From NCBI GenBank assembly GCA_000317655.1, contig CP003940.1, positions 248,001-312,000 on the forward strand: 64,000 nucleotides of DNA. The letters run 5' to 3'. Each line of letters opens with the position of its first letter. The stretch's first letter is position 1. Below, piece by piece: positions 1 through 9,500 of the stretch. Under the pieces are notes generated by a model. That model saw only the letters and a list, made by a program, of their open reading frames with translations, had not been told where the DNA came from and ran no database searches. Source of the stretch: Cyanobacterium stanieri PCC 7202. Its GTDB lineage: Bacteria; Cyanobacteriota; Cyanobacteriia; Cyanobacteriales; Cyanobacteriaceae. The position numbers and the translations under genes were made by a program.

Positions 1-431
1 CGAGGATAACAGTCCGTCACCTGTCCCACTGCTTTGATGGGTACTGCTTTTCCTGCAATAAGATCCTCAATGACATGGGCGCCTCCCCGTTCGGGTAAAT
101 TTGACGGCACATGATCCCCTAACTCTTTATTACTGCCATATTCCGAGGGTACCGTTGCCCCCAAGCACAAGTCCACCGCCCCAAAACCTGCATAGGTAGG
201 CACTCCATCGAGCCAACATTGACGAATTTTAATGGGCGGATCCGTATGCCCAAGGTTGATGATCGCACCCGATGATTCCATGGGTTCAAAAGTACCTGTA
301 CAGACTACATCGACTTCTTGATAAGTTTTCTTTATACCTTGTTTCTTGACTTTGCTTTTTAATTCTTCAATGGTGCATACTTTTACGGTGCGATCGGCTA
401 TTTTTTCATTAATTTGGGCAACAGTGCGCAT
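1..431 (-). CDS. Homocysteine biosynthesis (HcyBio/DUF39) protein, N-terminal part
   Basis: The reading frame starts at an ATG at 431 and runs off the left edge, so only about 143 N-terminal residues are present. It opens MRTVAQINEKIAD and contains TGTFEPMESSGAIINLGHTD, followed by WLDGVPTYAGFGAVDLCLGA and a GGAHVIEDL stretch. These segments resemble the HcyBio (formerly DUF39) family, implicated in forming homocysteine from aspartate semialdehyde and sulfide in anaerobes and also found in cyanobacteria. The family assignment comes from recognised motifs; the reaction in this organism is inferred. It lies downstream of hemH on the same strand with a 193-bp gap, so it probably has its own promoter. 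The full-length family is roughly 390 residues. Confidence 0.75.
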   Translation of the reverse strand, partial: MRTVAQINEKIADRTVKVCTIEELKSKVKKQGIKKTYQEVDVVCTGTFEPMESSGAIINLGHTDPPIKIRQCWLDGVPTYAGFGAVDLCLGATVPSEYGSNKELGDHVPSNLPERGGAHVIEDLIAGKAVPIKAVGQVTDCYP

Positions 432-624
432 AATCCATCAACTCTGGTATCTGAAGGGCTAAGAGTTAATGTATCAAATATTCACCTAATTTTAACGGTT
501 TTCTGGATAAAACAAACAAGATCCCACTAAGGAGCAAAAAAAGATCTTTTTAAACCTCCAAAATACCTTTCAAAATTACTGATGGGGAGCGAAAAATTAT
601 CGACAATTTCCCACTCCTAACAGA

Positions 625-1788
625 TTACAATAAGCCAACAAAATGTAAAGGACCATGACCACTCATTAACTCAAGTAATAACGCCATAAAGCCTAACATG
701 GCTAAACGTCCATTCCACACTTCGGCGGCGGTGGTTAAACCCCATTCCCATTTTTCTTGGGGGTACATCTTCATATTTTTCTTGGGGTGAGTAACTTGAT
801 CAAACCTTAGAGGGGTTTTATCTAATGCCTCGGTGGTCAGGTTGGAAAGGGCGTTGATAAATTCGGGGTGAGTGTTGGGTGCAGGAACTCTTTTAAAGTT
901 GCTAATACCTGCCTCTTCTGCTACTTCCCGATATTCGAGATCAATTTCTTGTAATGTCTCAATGTGTTCCGATACAAAGCTAATGGGTACTACCAATAAA
1001 TCCTTTATTTCCTTTTCCCCTAATTCCATCAAGGCATCTTCAGTGTAGGGTTTGAGCCATTCCACTGGCCCTACTTTGCTTTGATAGGCGAGGGTGTAGG
1101 GGTTAGCGGTGTTCAAGTTGTTCATGATCAACTCGGTACACCGTTCGATTTCTTCTTGATAGGGATCACCTGCTTCGGTGACATAGCTTTTGGGTACCCC
1201 ATGGGCGCTAAAGAAGATATGAACATGGTCGGGGTTTTCAAACTGTTCTAATTCCTGCCTGATCAGATCCGTCATGGAGGCTAGATAGTTTTGATGATCG
1301 TACCATGAGGGAACTAGGGTATATTCAATGTTTTTGAGGTCAGGATCTTTTAACCACATTTCTTCTAATACCCGAAAACTTGAACCGCTGGTACTGATGG
1401 AAAAATGGGGATAGAGGGGGAGGATCACTAATTTTTGTATGTTGTCGGCTTTGATTTGGGCGATCGCCTCTTCGGTGAAGGGATGCCAGTATCTCATGCC
1501 TACATATACTTTAATGTCTTCTCCTTGTTCTTGTAACTTTGTCTGCAATGCCTCGGCTTGAGCTTCGGTAATTTGCAATAATGGAGAACCTCCCCCGATT
1601 TCCTTATAATTCTCTTCAGACTTTTTGCTTCTGAGGGTAGAAATTAACCACGCAAGGGGCTTTTGTAAGAGGGGAGAAGGTAGACGAATAATTTCGGGGT
1701 CAGAAAATAGATTGTAGAGGAAAGGACGAACATCCTCTAATTTTTCTGGTCCACCCAAATTTAATAATAATACTCCTGTCCGAGCCAT
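625..1788 (-). CDS. hemH: Ferrochelatase with C-terminal chlorophyll-binding (HLIP-like) tail
   Basis: This 387-residue protein inserts Fe2+ into protoporphyrin IX, the last step of protoheme synthesis. The N terminus [15 protein letters not shown], the GGGSPLL segment and the active-site region [12 protein letters not shown] are typical ferrochelatase features. After about residue 345 a linker leads to [20 protein letters not shown], a single chlorophyll a/b-binding helix of the high-light-inducible type. That tail is characteristic of cyanobacterial and plastid ferrochelatases and anchors the enzyme in thylakoid membranes near chlorophyll metabolism. The ATG at 1788 begins directly with the conserved N terminus. 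A separate small HLIP with nearly the same motif is encoded at 54927. Confidence 0.97.
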   Translation of the reverse strand: MARTGVLLLNLGGPEKLEDVRPFLYNLFSDPEIIRLPSPLLQKPLAWLISTLRSKKSEENYKEIGGGSPLLQITEAQAEALQTKLQEQGEDIKVYVGMRYWHPFTEEAIAQIKADNIQKLVILPLYPHFSISTSGSSFRVLEEMWLKDPDLKNIEYTLVPSWYDHQNYLASMTDLIRQELEQFENPDHVHIFFSAHGVPKSYVTEAGDPYQEEIERCTELIMNNLNTANPYTLAYQSKVGPVEWLKPYTEDALMELGEKEIKDLLVVPISFVSEHIETLQEIDLEYREVAEEAGISNFKRVPAPNTHPEFINALSNLTTEALDKTPLRFDQVTHPKKNMKMYPQEKWEWGLTTAAEVWNGRLAMLGFMALLLELMSGHGPLHFVGLL

Positions 1789-1898
1789 AATATTAATATT
1801 GATTTATTTTAAGTTTCTTTACTAAGTGTAACAATATCTTATTGTTGCTTTAAATTTATGAGTGCAATGATACTTATTTACTCTTAAATTTATGAATT

Positions 1899-1927
1899 AT
1901 TATGATAATAATAACTTTTTTTGACAA
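1899..1927 (-). promoter_or_regulatory. Candidate hemH promoter
   Basis: Reading the minus strand there is TTGTCA (1927-1922), a 17-base spacer and CATAAT (1904-1899), close to the sigma-70 consensus. Transcription would start near 1892 and leave a leader of about 100 bases before hemH. The rest of the 344-bp gap between rsmI and hemH (1789-2132) is AT-rich and shows nothing else recognisable. The call rests on consensus resemblance only. Confidence 0.35.
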
Positions 1928-2132
1928 AAAACTTCATGGAAATTAATTGAGAATATAACCTAGCTAATTGAGAATAAGTTTATTTAGGTTGTTTATTGAT
2001 GGCTATTGGATGTTTTTTTGCTGGGATTCTTATTGAAAAAAGTACCTTATTGAGAAAAAAGTTAAGGGGGTATTGTCACAGTCTTAAGACATGTAAATTT
2101 TTTTCACAATCCCTTTAATTTTAGCAATTTTT

Positions 2133-2975
2133 TTACCCTTCAAGTTCTAGGCACAGTTGATAAAGATCACGGCGTGAAAGATGACTGACTTTGGCTAACT
2201 CTTGACTGGCTTCAGTTTTACTCATGCCGTTATGGATCAACTCCCTTAGTTTATCTTTAATTTCTGGGGTAGATAATACTTGGTTTTGGATTTGATTATT
2301 TCCCGCCATAATAATAGTATATTCCCCCCTCGGTTCTTTTTCTTCATAAAGGGCGATCGCCCCTTGTACCGTACCTCGCCAGAAATCCTCATGTAACTTA
2401 GTCAACTCCCGTGCTAGGGTAATTTGTCGTGAATCCCCAAACACCTCCCTAAACAACTGTAAAGTCTTTCTGAGACGATGGGGCGCCTCATAAAAAACCA
2501 TAGTTCGTTTTTCCGTTTCTAACTCAGACAATAAAGCATCTCGTACCTTTTTTTTCGTCGGCAAAAAACCCTCAAAAACAAATCTTTCCGTGGACAAACC
2601 CGACACAATCAACCCATTAATAGCCGCATTCGCCCCTGGGATGGGTACCACTTCTACATTTTCCTCAATACAAGCCCGAACCAAATTGTATCCGGGATCA
2701 GAAATAGCAGGGGTTCCCGCATCCGTCACCAAAGCAATATTTTCCCCCTGTTGTAGCCGAGGAATAAACTCTGCAATCCTAGTCTGATAATTATGTTGAT
2801 GATAGCTAATCATGGGGGTTTTAATCTCAAAATGATGCAACAACTTCCCCGTATGACGAGTATCTTCCGCCCCTATCAAATCAACAGTTTTTAAAATTTT
2901 TAACCCCCGAAAGGTCATATCCTCAAGATTACCGATAGGGGTTGCCACTAAATAAACTATACCCGTCAATTCCAC
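2133..2975 (-). CDS. rsmI: 16S rRNA (cytidine1402-2'-O)-methyltransferase
   Basis: RsmI transfers a methyl group from S-adenosylmethionine to the 2'-O of C1402 in the decoding centre of 16S rRNA. The 280-residue length matches the family. The tetrapyrrole-methylase fold signature is clear: YLVATPIGNLEDMTFR at the start, GAEDTRHTGKLL near residue 35, LVTDAGTPAISDPG around residue 82 and VPIPGANAAI near residue 110. The C-terminal helical part (KTEASQELAKVSHLSRRDLY) is also typical of RsmI. It stands alone, with 88 bp separating its start from a divergent gene at 3064. Confidence 0.96.
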   Translation of the reverse strand: MELTGIVYLVATPIGNLEDMTFRGLKILKTVDLIGAEDTRHTGKLLHHFEIKTPMISYHQHNYQTRIAEFIPRLQQGENIALVTDAGTPAISDPGYNLVRACIEENVEVVPIPGANAAINGLIVSGLSTERFVFEGFLPTKKKVRDALLSELETEKRTMVFYEAPHRLRKTLQLFREVFGDSRQITLARELTKLHEDFWRGTVQGAIALYEEKEPRGEYTIIMAGNNQIQNQVLSTPEIKDKLRELIHNGMSKTEASQELAKVSHLSRRDLYQLCLELEG

Positions 2976-3063
2976 ACTCCCAATTCTTTAACTTTTATCA
3001 TCAAAATAGTTTTTTGATTGTATGCCAATATTAAAATAATAATCGTAGTATAGAAAAAAACCT

Positions 3064-3399
3064 ATGAATCAATTTACTATTAACCTCAATCAAGGCTCTG
3101 TTTCTTTTACCTTTAGTGAAGATGCCGCTCTACAACTGAGAGAAGAAATTAACGTCTTGATGCAAAGTTTAAAAAGTAGTGCTATCAACACCAAAGCAGG
3201 GGTTAAACCTAGTCCTCAAAAACCCATGGAATACCAACATACAGGGGAGGTTTTCTTTGAAGTTTTTTGTAATCCTAATATATATTCTGGTCCCTTTGCC
3301 GCTAAGGTTTTAGTTACCGTTAGGGATGAGCGGTTAAGGGTTACTTGTGAGGCAGAATTAACTCGTTTGGTGGAGGATTTGGAACAGTATTTATCTTAA
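3064..3399 (+). CDS. Conserved cyanobacterial hypothetical protein, 111 residues
   Basis: I do not recognise a named family. The protein is soluble and acidic to neutral, with no signal peptide or membrane segment. The N-terminal third (MNQFTINLNQGSVSFTF) looks like beta strands. It is followed by an amphipathic helix (ALQLREEINVLMQSL), a short polar linker with two SPQKP-like prolines, and a second strand-rich part ending in a helix (ELTRLVEDLEQYL). It is transcribed divergently from rsmI across an 88-bp gap that may hold both promoters. Codon use looks like that of its neighbours, so it is probably a native gene. Confidence 0.7.
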   Translation: MNQFTINLNQGSVSFTFSEDAALQLREEINVLMQSLKSSAINTKAGVKPSPQKPMEYQHTGEVFFEVFCNPNIYSGPFAAKVLVTVRDERLRVTCEAELTRLVEDLEQYLS

Positions 3400-3489
3400 A
3401 TTGGCTTTGGTAAAAAATTAGGGCGTTGCTTAATTGTGGTATGAAATATATTTAGAGATGCTCAAAACTGAGACATGAAATATTATCAC

Positions 3490-3517
3490 CATTGCCTATT
3501 GCCCATTGCCTATTGCC
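3490..3517. repeat. Heptamer tandem repeat (GGCAATA family), four units
   Basis: Four 7-base units alternate CATTGCC and TATTGCC; the reverse strand reads GGCAATA/GGCAATG. The same heptamers recur near 13622, 18561, 32488 and 54710, always between genes. The 259-bp gap between 3399 and 3659 holds nothing else I can support. Confidence 0.8.
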
Positions 3518-3658
3518 TACCCCCATAAGATCATTTTAGAATGAATCACCCTTATCTATCATCTCCCCCTTTGTTTTTTTTGTCCTTGATGAAGGATATT
3601 ATATAAAAAGAGATATTTAAACACCTTCTATCGTATATCTTAAAAAATATAGAACTAC

Positions 3659-4741
3659 ATGGTCGATAACATCGTTAATAACCCTTCTCACATCTCCGAG
3701 TCAGAAAAACAAGAATTAATGCGATCGCTCTTACACAAAGAAGGGTGCTGGGTTGATTGGGGGAAAAAATGTCAACAACTGCAAAAAAGCGGCATCAATC
3801 CTCAAGAAATATTTGAACAAACAGGATTACAAAACAGTCAACAAAATCTCGTCATTGTCGCCTCCCAAGTATATGACAGTTTAGTTAACACAGGGGTAGA
3901 AGAAAGCACCCTAAAATATTACCAAGGGCCCCGTAGTGACGTACTATACGAGCTGAGAGTGTTAAACCATGAACAAAGAAAAGAAGCCGCCCTATTCTGT
4001 GAGCAAAAAAAATTTGATGTAGATGGAGCGAAGGAAGTGGCAAAAAATATGAAATTGTTTGCCCGTATCGCTCAACCCCCCGAAGGTTTTAGTCATCATC
4101 CGGGGGATACCGTCGCCTATCAGTATTGGAAAAATGCCAAACAAAAGAAAACCCTAGCCGATAAAACCCGTCTCATTGCCGAAGGTTTAAAATATGCTCA
4201 TTCAGAAGGTGCAAGAAACAAAATTCAGCAGTTGTTAACTGATGTTGCCATGGCTGAAACCGTTGGTAGTAAACCTTTGTTACCCATCTATCGCCTAGAA
4301 GCCGAAGAACAAATTCCCTGCATTTTACCTGTGATAGGCACTTTTCCCCTTACTTTATCTTCTTTGGATCATATTCCCACCCTATTATCTCAAGAACCTT
4401 TTGATATGGTACAAGTAGATCAGCCCATGTCGTTGGTATCTATTCCCACGTGGCAGGTAGTTTTACAAGCCAGTAAACCTATGGCAATCATCGCCACTAC
4501 CCATGATTTACCCCAACAGGAGGATGAAAAAAACGAGCCTATTTTGGTGGTGGTAGATGTGGAAAATCGGCTATGGAATTCCCAATATTATTTTTTGGTA
4601 CATGAGCAAGGGATGCTTAGGTTTGCTTGGTTACCCGAGGAGGGACATGGAGAAATTTTGGGTAGAGTATTAGTAATTCTTAAGCCTCGCAAAATTTTAG
4701 ATGAGGATAACTTAACTCAACCTTGGCAAATGGATGATTGA
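3659..4741 (+). CDS. raf1: Rubisco accumulation factor 1
   Basis: Raf1 is a dimeric assembly chaperone that brackets Rubisco large-subunit dimers after chaperonin folding and hands them on for L8S8 assembly. The 360-residue length fits the cyanobacterial family. The N-terminal alpha domain (about residues 15-190) contains the recognisable segments LLHKEGCWVDWGKKCQQLQ, YYQGPRSDVLYELRVL and FARIAQPPEGFSHHPGDTVA. A linker leads to the C-terminal beta domain (about 210-345), beginning LPIYRLEAEEQIPCILPV. The ATG at 3659 follows an AT-rich leader. The Rubisco operon itself is not in the window. Confidence 0.93.
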   Translation: MVDNIVNNPSHISESEKQELMRSLLHKEGCWVDWGKKCQQLQKSGINPQEIFEQTGLQNSQQNLVIVASQVYDSLVNTGVEESTLKYYQGPRSDVLYELRVLNHEQRKEAALFCEQKKFDVDGAKEVAKNMKLFARIAQPPEGFSHHPGDTVAYQYWKNAKQKKTLADKTRLIAEGLKYAHSEGARNKIQQLLTDVAMAETVGSKPLLPIYRLEAEEQIPCILPVIGTFPLTLSSLDHIPTLLSQEPFDMVQVDQPMSLVSIPTWQVVLQASKPMAIIATTHDLPQQEDEKNEPILVVVDVENRLWNSQYYFLVHEQGMLRFAWLPEEGHGEILGRVLVILKPRKILDEDNLTQPWQMDD

Positions 4742-4759
4742 TCATTAATTCAGGGTAGA

Positions 4760-5551
4760 ATGGGGGAAACAAGCTGTTTTGTGATCAAAAAGGAAATGAC
4801 AGCAATTAAAAAAAGAAGATTTGTGATTGGGGATGTTCATGGTCATTTTCAGGCTCTACGGGGTTTGTTTGATGCGATCGCCCCTAATCCAGAAGATGAA
4901 ATATACTTTTTAGGAGATTTAATCGATAGAGGTGCCGACAGCGCCAAAGTGGTGGACTTTGTCATCAAAAATAACTATCAATGTATTTTGGGTAATCATG
5001 AAGTAATGCTTTTGCAATCCTTCTCCGAAAGGGGCTTAAATCATGGTTCCTTTCAGTCATGGTTACACAACGGAGGATATTCCACCATCACCAGTTATAA
5101 CAACAAAATTCCCCCAGATCACCTCGAATGGATGCGTCAACTGCCCCTAAACATCGATTTAGGAGACTATTGGTTAGTCCATGCCGGGGTTGATCCCAAT
5201 ACCCCCCACAAAGAACAAAATTCGGAACAATTTTGCTGGATAAGAACCCCATTCCACACCATCTCTGAACCGTATTTTAAAGATAAAACCATCATTATCG
5301 GTCATACTATTACCTTTACCTTTCCAGGGGTAAAACCAGGGCAAATTGTCCAAGGAAATGGCTGGATAGGCATTGATACGGGGGCATATCACCATGGACA
5401 GGGTAAACTAACTGCCCTCGAGTTGAATGAGTCCATGGTGTATCAAGTAGATAGTTTTGGGCGACATTTTTCTAAAAAACCTCTCCAAGATGTGGTTTAT
5501 AAAATTAATCCCAAAAATATCGCATTTAGAAAACCAAAAATCTTTTTCTAA
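4760..5551 (+). CDS. PPP-family metallophosphoesterase
   Basis: The calcineurin-like dimetal phosphoesterase motifs appear in order: GDVHGH, GDLIDRG, GNHEV, then VHAGVDP and GHTITF further on. This is the bacterial PPP group that includes serine/threonine phosphatases and diadenosine tetraphosphatases; the substrate cannot be read from the sequence. The first start at 4760 gives 263 residues, but the ATG at 4796 (MTAIKKRRFVIGDVHGH) lies closer to the conserved core and may be the real start. The gene follows raf1 by 18 bp on the same strand and may be co-transcribed with it. No signal peptide is visible, so it is probably cytoplasmic. Confidence 0.88.
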   Translation: MGETSCFVIKKEMTAIKKRRFVIGDVHGHFQALRGLFDAIAPNPEDEIYFLGDLIDRGADSAKVVDFVIKNNYQCILGNHEVMLLQSFSERGLNHGSFQSWLHNGGYSTITSYNNKIPPDHLEWMRQLPLNIDLGDYWLVHAGVDPNTPHKEQNSEQFCWIRTPFHTISEPYFKDKTIIIGHTITFTFPGVKPGQIVQGNGWIGIDTGAYHHGQGKLTALELNESMVYQVDSFGRHFSKKPLQDVVYKINPKNIAFRKPKIFF

Positions 5552-5621
5552 ATTTACATTAAAAACCCCTTAACAATCGACATCTTATCCCTAATAATAG
5601 ATAAAGTATCTATGAGGATAA

Positions 5622-6266
5622 ATGATGACTTTCTCTATTTTCATTAGTTTTGCCTTGATCCTAGTAGCTTATTTATTGGGATCAATTCCTACTGGTTATC
5701 TTGCTGGCCGTCTTCTTAAGGGTATTGATATTAGAGAACATGGTTCTGGTTCTACGGGTGCTACCAATGTACTACGAACCGTAGGTAAAGGGGCGGCCAT
5801 TGGGGTTTTGTTGGTGGATATGCTCAAAGGGATGATGGCGATCGCCCTTATAAAAGTAGCCTATAATTATTTAGGTAGTGATTTATTGCCCCCATCATGG
5901 CAAGATTGGTTAGTAATGATTGCCGCCCTAGTAGCGGTTTTGGGACATAGTAAATCAGTGTGGCTCAAATTTTCGGGAGGAAAATCCGCCGCCATCAGTT
6001 TAGGGGTTTTGTTGGTGATGAATCCTTTTGTCGGTTTGGGTACCTTTGCCACCTTCTTGCTTGTGCTTTACTTCTCCCGCATTGTCTCCCTTAGTTCCCT
6101 CAGCGGTGCGATCGCAGTTACCATCTTTATGGCCATATTCAACCCCTCTATCCCCTACCTTCTCTTTGCCCTATTAGCAGGAGTCTATGTCATAGTTCGT
6201 CACCGCACCAACATCCAAAGACTAATGGCAGGAAAAGAACCCCGCATAGGACAAGCCGTGACATAA
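5622..6266 (+). CDS. plsY: Glycerol-3-phosphate acyltransferase PlsY
   Basis: PlsY is an inner-membrane enzyme that transfers an acyl group from acyl-phosphate to glycerol-3-phosphate, giving lysophosphatidic acid for membrane lipid synthesis. The 214-residue protein has the expected hydrophobic helices and the family motifs YLLGSIPTGYLAGRL, the GSGSTGATNVLRTVGK loop that binds glycerol phosphate, and GHSKSVWLKFSGGKSAAISL. A GAGGA ribosome-binding site lies just upstream of two adjacent ATG codons (5622 and 5625); either could be used. The gap of 278 bp to the next gene is AT-rich and holds no gene I can support. Confidence 0.96.
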   Translation: MMTFSIFISFALILVAYLLGSIPTGYLAGRLLKGIDIREHGSGSTGATNVLRTVGKGAAIGVLLVDMLKGMMAIALIKVAYNYLGSDLLPPSWQDWLVMIAALVAVLGHSKSVWLKFSGGKSAAISLGVLLVMNPFVGLGTFATFLLVLYFSRIVSLSSLSGAIAVTIFMAIFNPSIPYLLFALLAGVYVIVRHRTNIQRLMAGKEPRIGQAVT

Positions 6267-6544
6267 TTTACTAACTCATATTTTGAATTGAAAATTATTT
6301 TTAGAAAAATATAGTTAATCATTAAATGTTAACCAACAAACATTGACAGTAGGCTACCAAGTTCACTGTCAATTTTCACTTTTAGCAAGTTTTTAGACAG
6401 ATATATTTCTTCACATATTGAATAACCAATGCCAAATATTTGATAATAGAGAAATACAAACAAAAAATAACTACATTTCTTCGCTGATAAAATTAGAGCA
6501 AAGATAAGTAGATAATTATAGTAAAAGTATCTAGGTGCAAGTCC

Positions 6545-9500
6545 ATGAGTGAAGCCCAAGAGTTCCGCCATATATTAGTTATAGAAGATCGCAAAGGAAG
6601 AAGAATCATATCCTTAGAAGAAAATAACTATACATTGGGAAGAGACTCCAACAACCCCATCGTTATCTACGACTATCAAGTATCTCGTACCCATGCAACT
6701 TTGGTAAAAAAAGAAGATAATCAAGGTTGTGCTTATCGTATAGTAGACGGAGACTTACAGGGCAAAAGAAGCACCAACGGCATTCTCATCAACGGACATT
6801 CCACCCTCTCCCACGAATTAAAACATGGGGATGCCATTCGTTTCGCCAACGAAGCCAAAGCAAATTACTACATTGTCGCCACCGAATCAGGCATTGATCT
6901 ATTTAACCCCGATGATTTGGGCAACCTCAACGCCAGAAGCACCCTCACCAGCCCCACCACCCAAACCATGATTTCCAAACAAGAGGAAAAAGTGGAAAAT
7001 CCTCAAGATCAAGAAGAATTAATACGTTTGGCATCATTCCCCGAACTTAGTCCTCATCCTATCATCGAAGTCGATTGGGATGGAAATATTACCTATCTTA
7101 ATCCCGCCGCTAGTATTAAATTTGAAAATATCTACGAAGAAAAATTAAATCATCCCATTTTGGCAGATTTGTTAGTGGAATCAAATAATCGTCAGGGTAA
7201 TTTGTTTTTGAGAGAAGTAAAAATAGGGGCAGAAGTTTTTGAGCAATATGTTCACTATTTATCCGAGAAAAAATTAATTAGGAGTTATATCTTTGACTTT
7301 ACGAAAAGAAAACAAGCCGAAGCCCAACTGAGGGAAAGTGAAGCCCGTTATCGTGCCATTCTACGTCAAACCTCCGAGGGAATTATTCTCGCCTATGCCC
7401 ATAACAAAAAAATCATTGAAGTCAATGGTGCCTATGCCAAAATGATTGGTTATACCCCCGAAGAAATAGGGGAAATGACCCTTTATAATTTGATTGCCAG
7501 TGATTTACAACTGTTTAACCAAGATTTAGCTCGTATTGCTGAAAGAAAACAAGATACGATTGCTAAATATATTCACCGTTGCAAAGATGGTACTTTTTTA
7601 AATTTAGAATGTAATATTAGTTTGATTAGCTATCAAAATAGAGATATTTTTTCTATAGTAGTGAAAAATGTTGCGGAAGCAACTAATAATATTAATTCCT
7701 CCAGTTATTATCATTTTCATGATAGTTTAACCCATTTAGCGAATAAAAGTTTGTTTACTAAGCAATTAGATATTTCCTTATCTTATGCAAAACGTTATCA
7801 GCATTTTATGGGGTTAATTGTTGTTGAAATAAATGGCTTAGATGGATTTAAAAAAGTCAGGGGAGAGGAAGAAACCAATAAATTTATTACCAATTTTGCT
7901 CAAACATTCGAGTCCTGTTTACGAACAGTAGATTTAGCGGCTAGGTGGGATGAAAATAAATTTATTGCCCTATTTTCGAGGATTAGGGGGCCCCGTGATC
8001 CTGCTAAAATTGCCAAAAGGATGTCGATGGTTTTTGATCAATATATTCAGCAACAAAAAGGCAATACAGATTTAGATGTAAATATTGCCATGGTAGTTTA
8101 TCCCCTTGATGGGGATACTGGGGAAAAGCTGATTAAGAGTGTTATGGTTTCTTTACAACATTCTAAAAATAATTTACCGAATAATGCAGGGTGGAGTGGT
8201 TTTAAAATTAGTCCAAAAACGGCAAGTTTGCTGAGATTGGAAAATTTGATCGGTAGCGCAATACAAGAAAAACAGTTTTATCTTTGTTATCAGCCTCAGT
8301 TAAATTTGGCTGATAATCATTTGGTAGGTATGGAAGCGTTATTGCGGTGGAATCATCCTGAGTTGGGTAAGGTTACTCCCCAACACTTTTTGCGATTGGC
8401 GGAGGAGACTGATTTTATGTTACCTTTGGGGGTCTGGATTTTGCAGACAGCAACTGCTCAAATGAAACAATGGCTTGATGCTGGTTTGTCTTTTGCCCCT
8501 GTGACGGTAAATATTTCTAGTCGCCAATTTAGTCAAGATACTTTTGTGGATTTAGTGGCAACACAAAATTTATCGGGTAATTTACGCAATGATGAAATGA
8601 AAAGATTATCTTCTTTTCCTGAGTTGTCACCCCATCCCATCATTGAAATAGATTTTAAGGGGCGTATTACCTATATGAATCCTTCTGCTAAATTGTCTTT
8701 TCCTGATTTATCTGATGATGAGGAGGCAGAAAATTTAAATCATCCTTTAATGATGGATATTGCTTTGCCGAAAGATAATACCCATAGTCAATTGGTGTTG
8801 AGGGAAATTAGCTCAGACGAGCGCCATTTTCAGCAATATGTTCATTATCTATCTAAATATAATGTAATCAGAAGTTATATATTTGACATTACCGAACGTA
8901 AAAATTCGGAAGCAAAATTACAATATCAAGCGTTTCATGACTCCCTGACAGGTATTGGTAATCGTGATTATTTTTACTGGCAACTAAATAATCGTCTTCG
9001 GGATATAAAAGAAAAAGACGAAAATCTGGCTGTATTATTTATTGATATAGATCGTTTCAAGAACATCAATGATACCCTCAACCATTCCACCGGGGATAAG
9101 TTATTGGAAAGTTTTTCCTATCGTCTTCTCTCTTGCTTGTCTAGTGAATGTGTTTTTTCCCGTTGGGGGGGTGATGAGTTTATTCTCTTGGTGTCTGTGA
9201 GCAAAAATAGCAGTACCAACAGCGTCAATGAGGTGGTGCAAATCATTATGGATAGTTTAAAACATCCATTTTTGATTGATAACTACACTATATATGTTAC
9301 CTGTAGTGTCGGGGTTGCTATGTATCCTCGAGATGGAGAAACCCAAGAACAATTAATAAAAAATGCGGACATTGCCCTTTCCCGTGCTAAACAGATGGGT
9401 AAAAATAACTCTCAATATTACACCACTCAATTAAGCGAAGAGCAAATGCTCCTATTTGAGTTGGAAACCAGTCTTTATGATGCGATCGCCCAAGACCAAC

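Noticed and set aside
1921-1950. Plus-strand promoter starting with TTGACA at 1921
   Set aside because: No reasonable -10 box lies at 16-18 bases and no plus-strand gene follows; the minus-strand pair at the same place fits hemH better.
6329-6571. 80-codon minus-strand frame upstream of the GGDEF/EAL gene
   Set aside because: It overlaps the start of the real gene, is low complexity from AT-rich DNA, and has no recognised motif.
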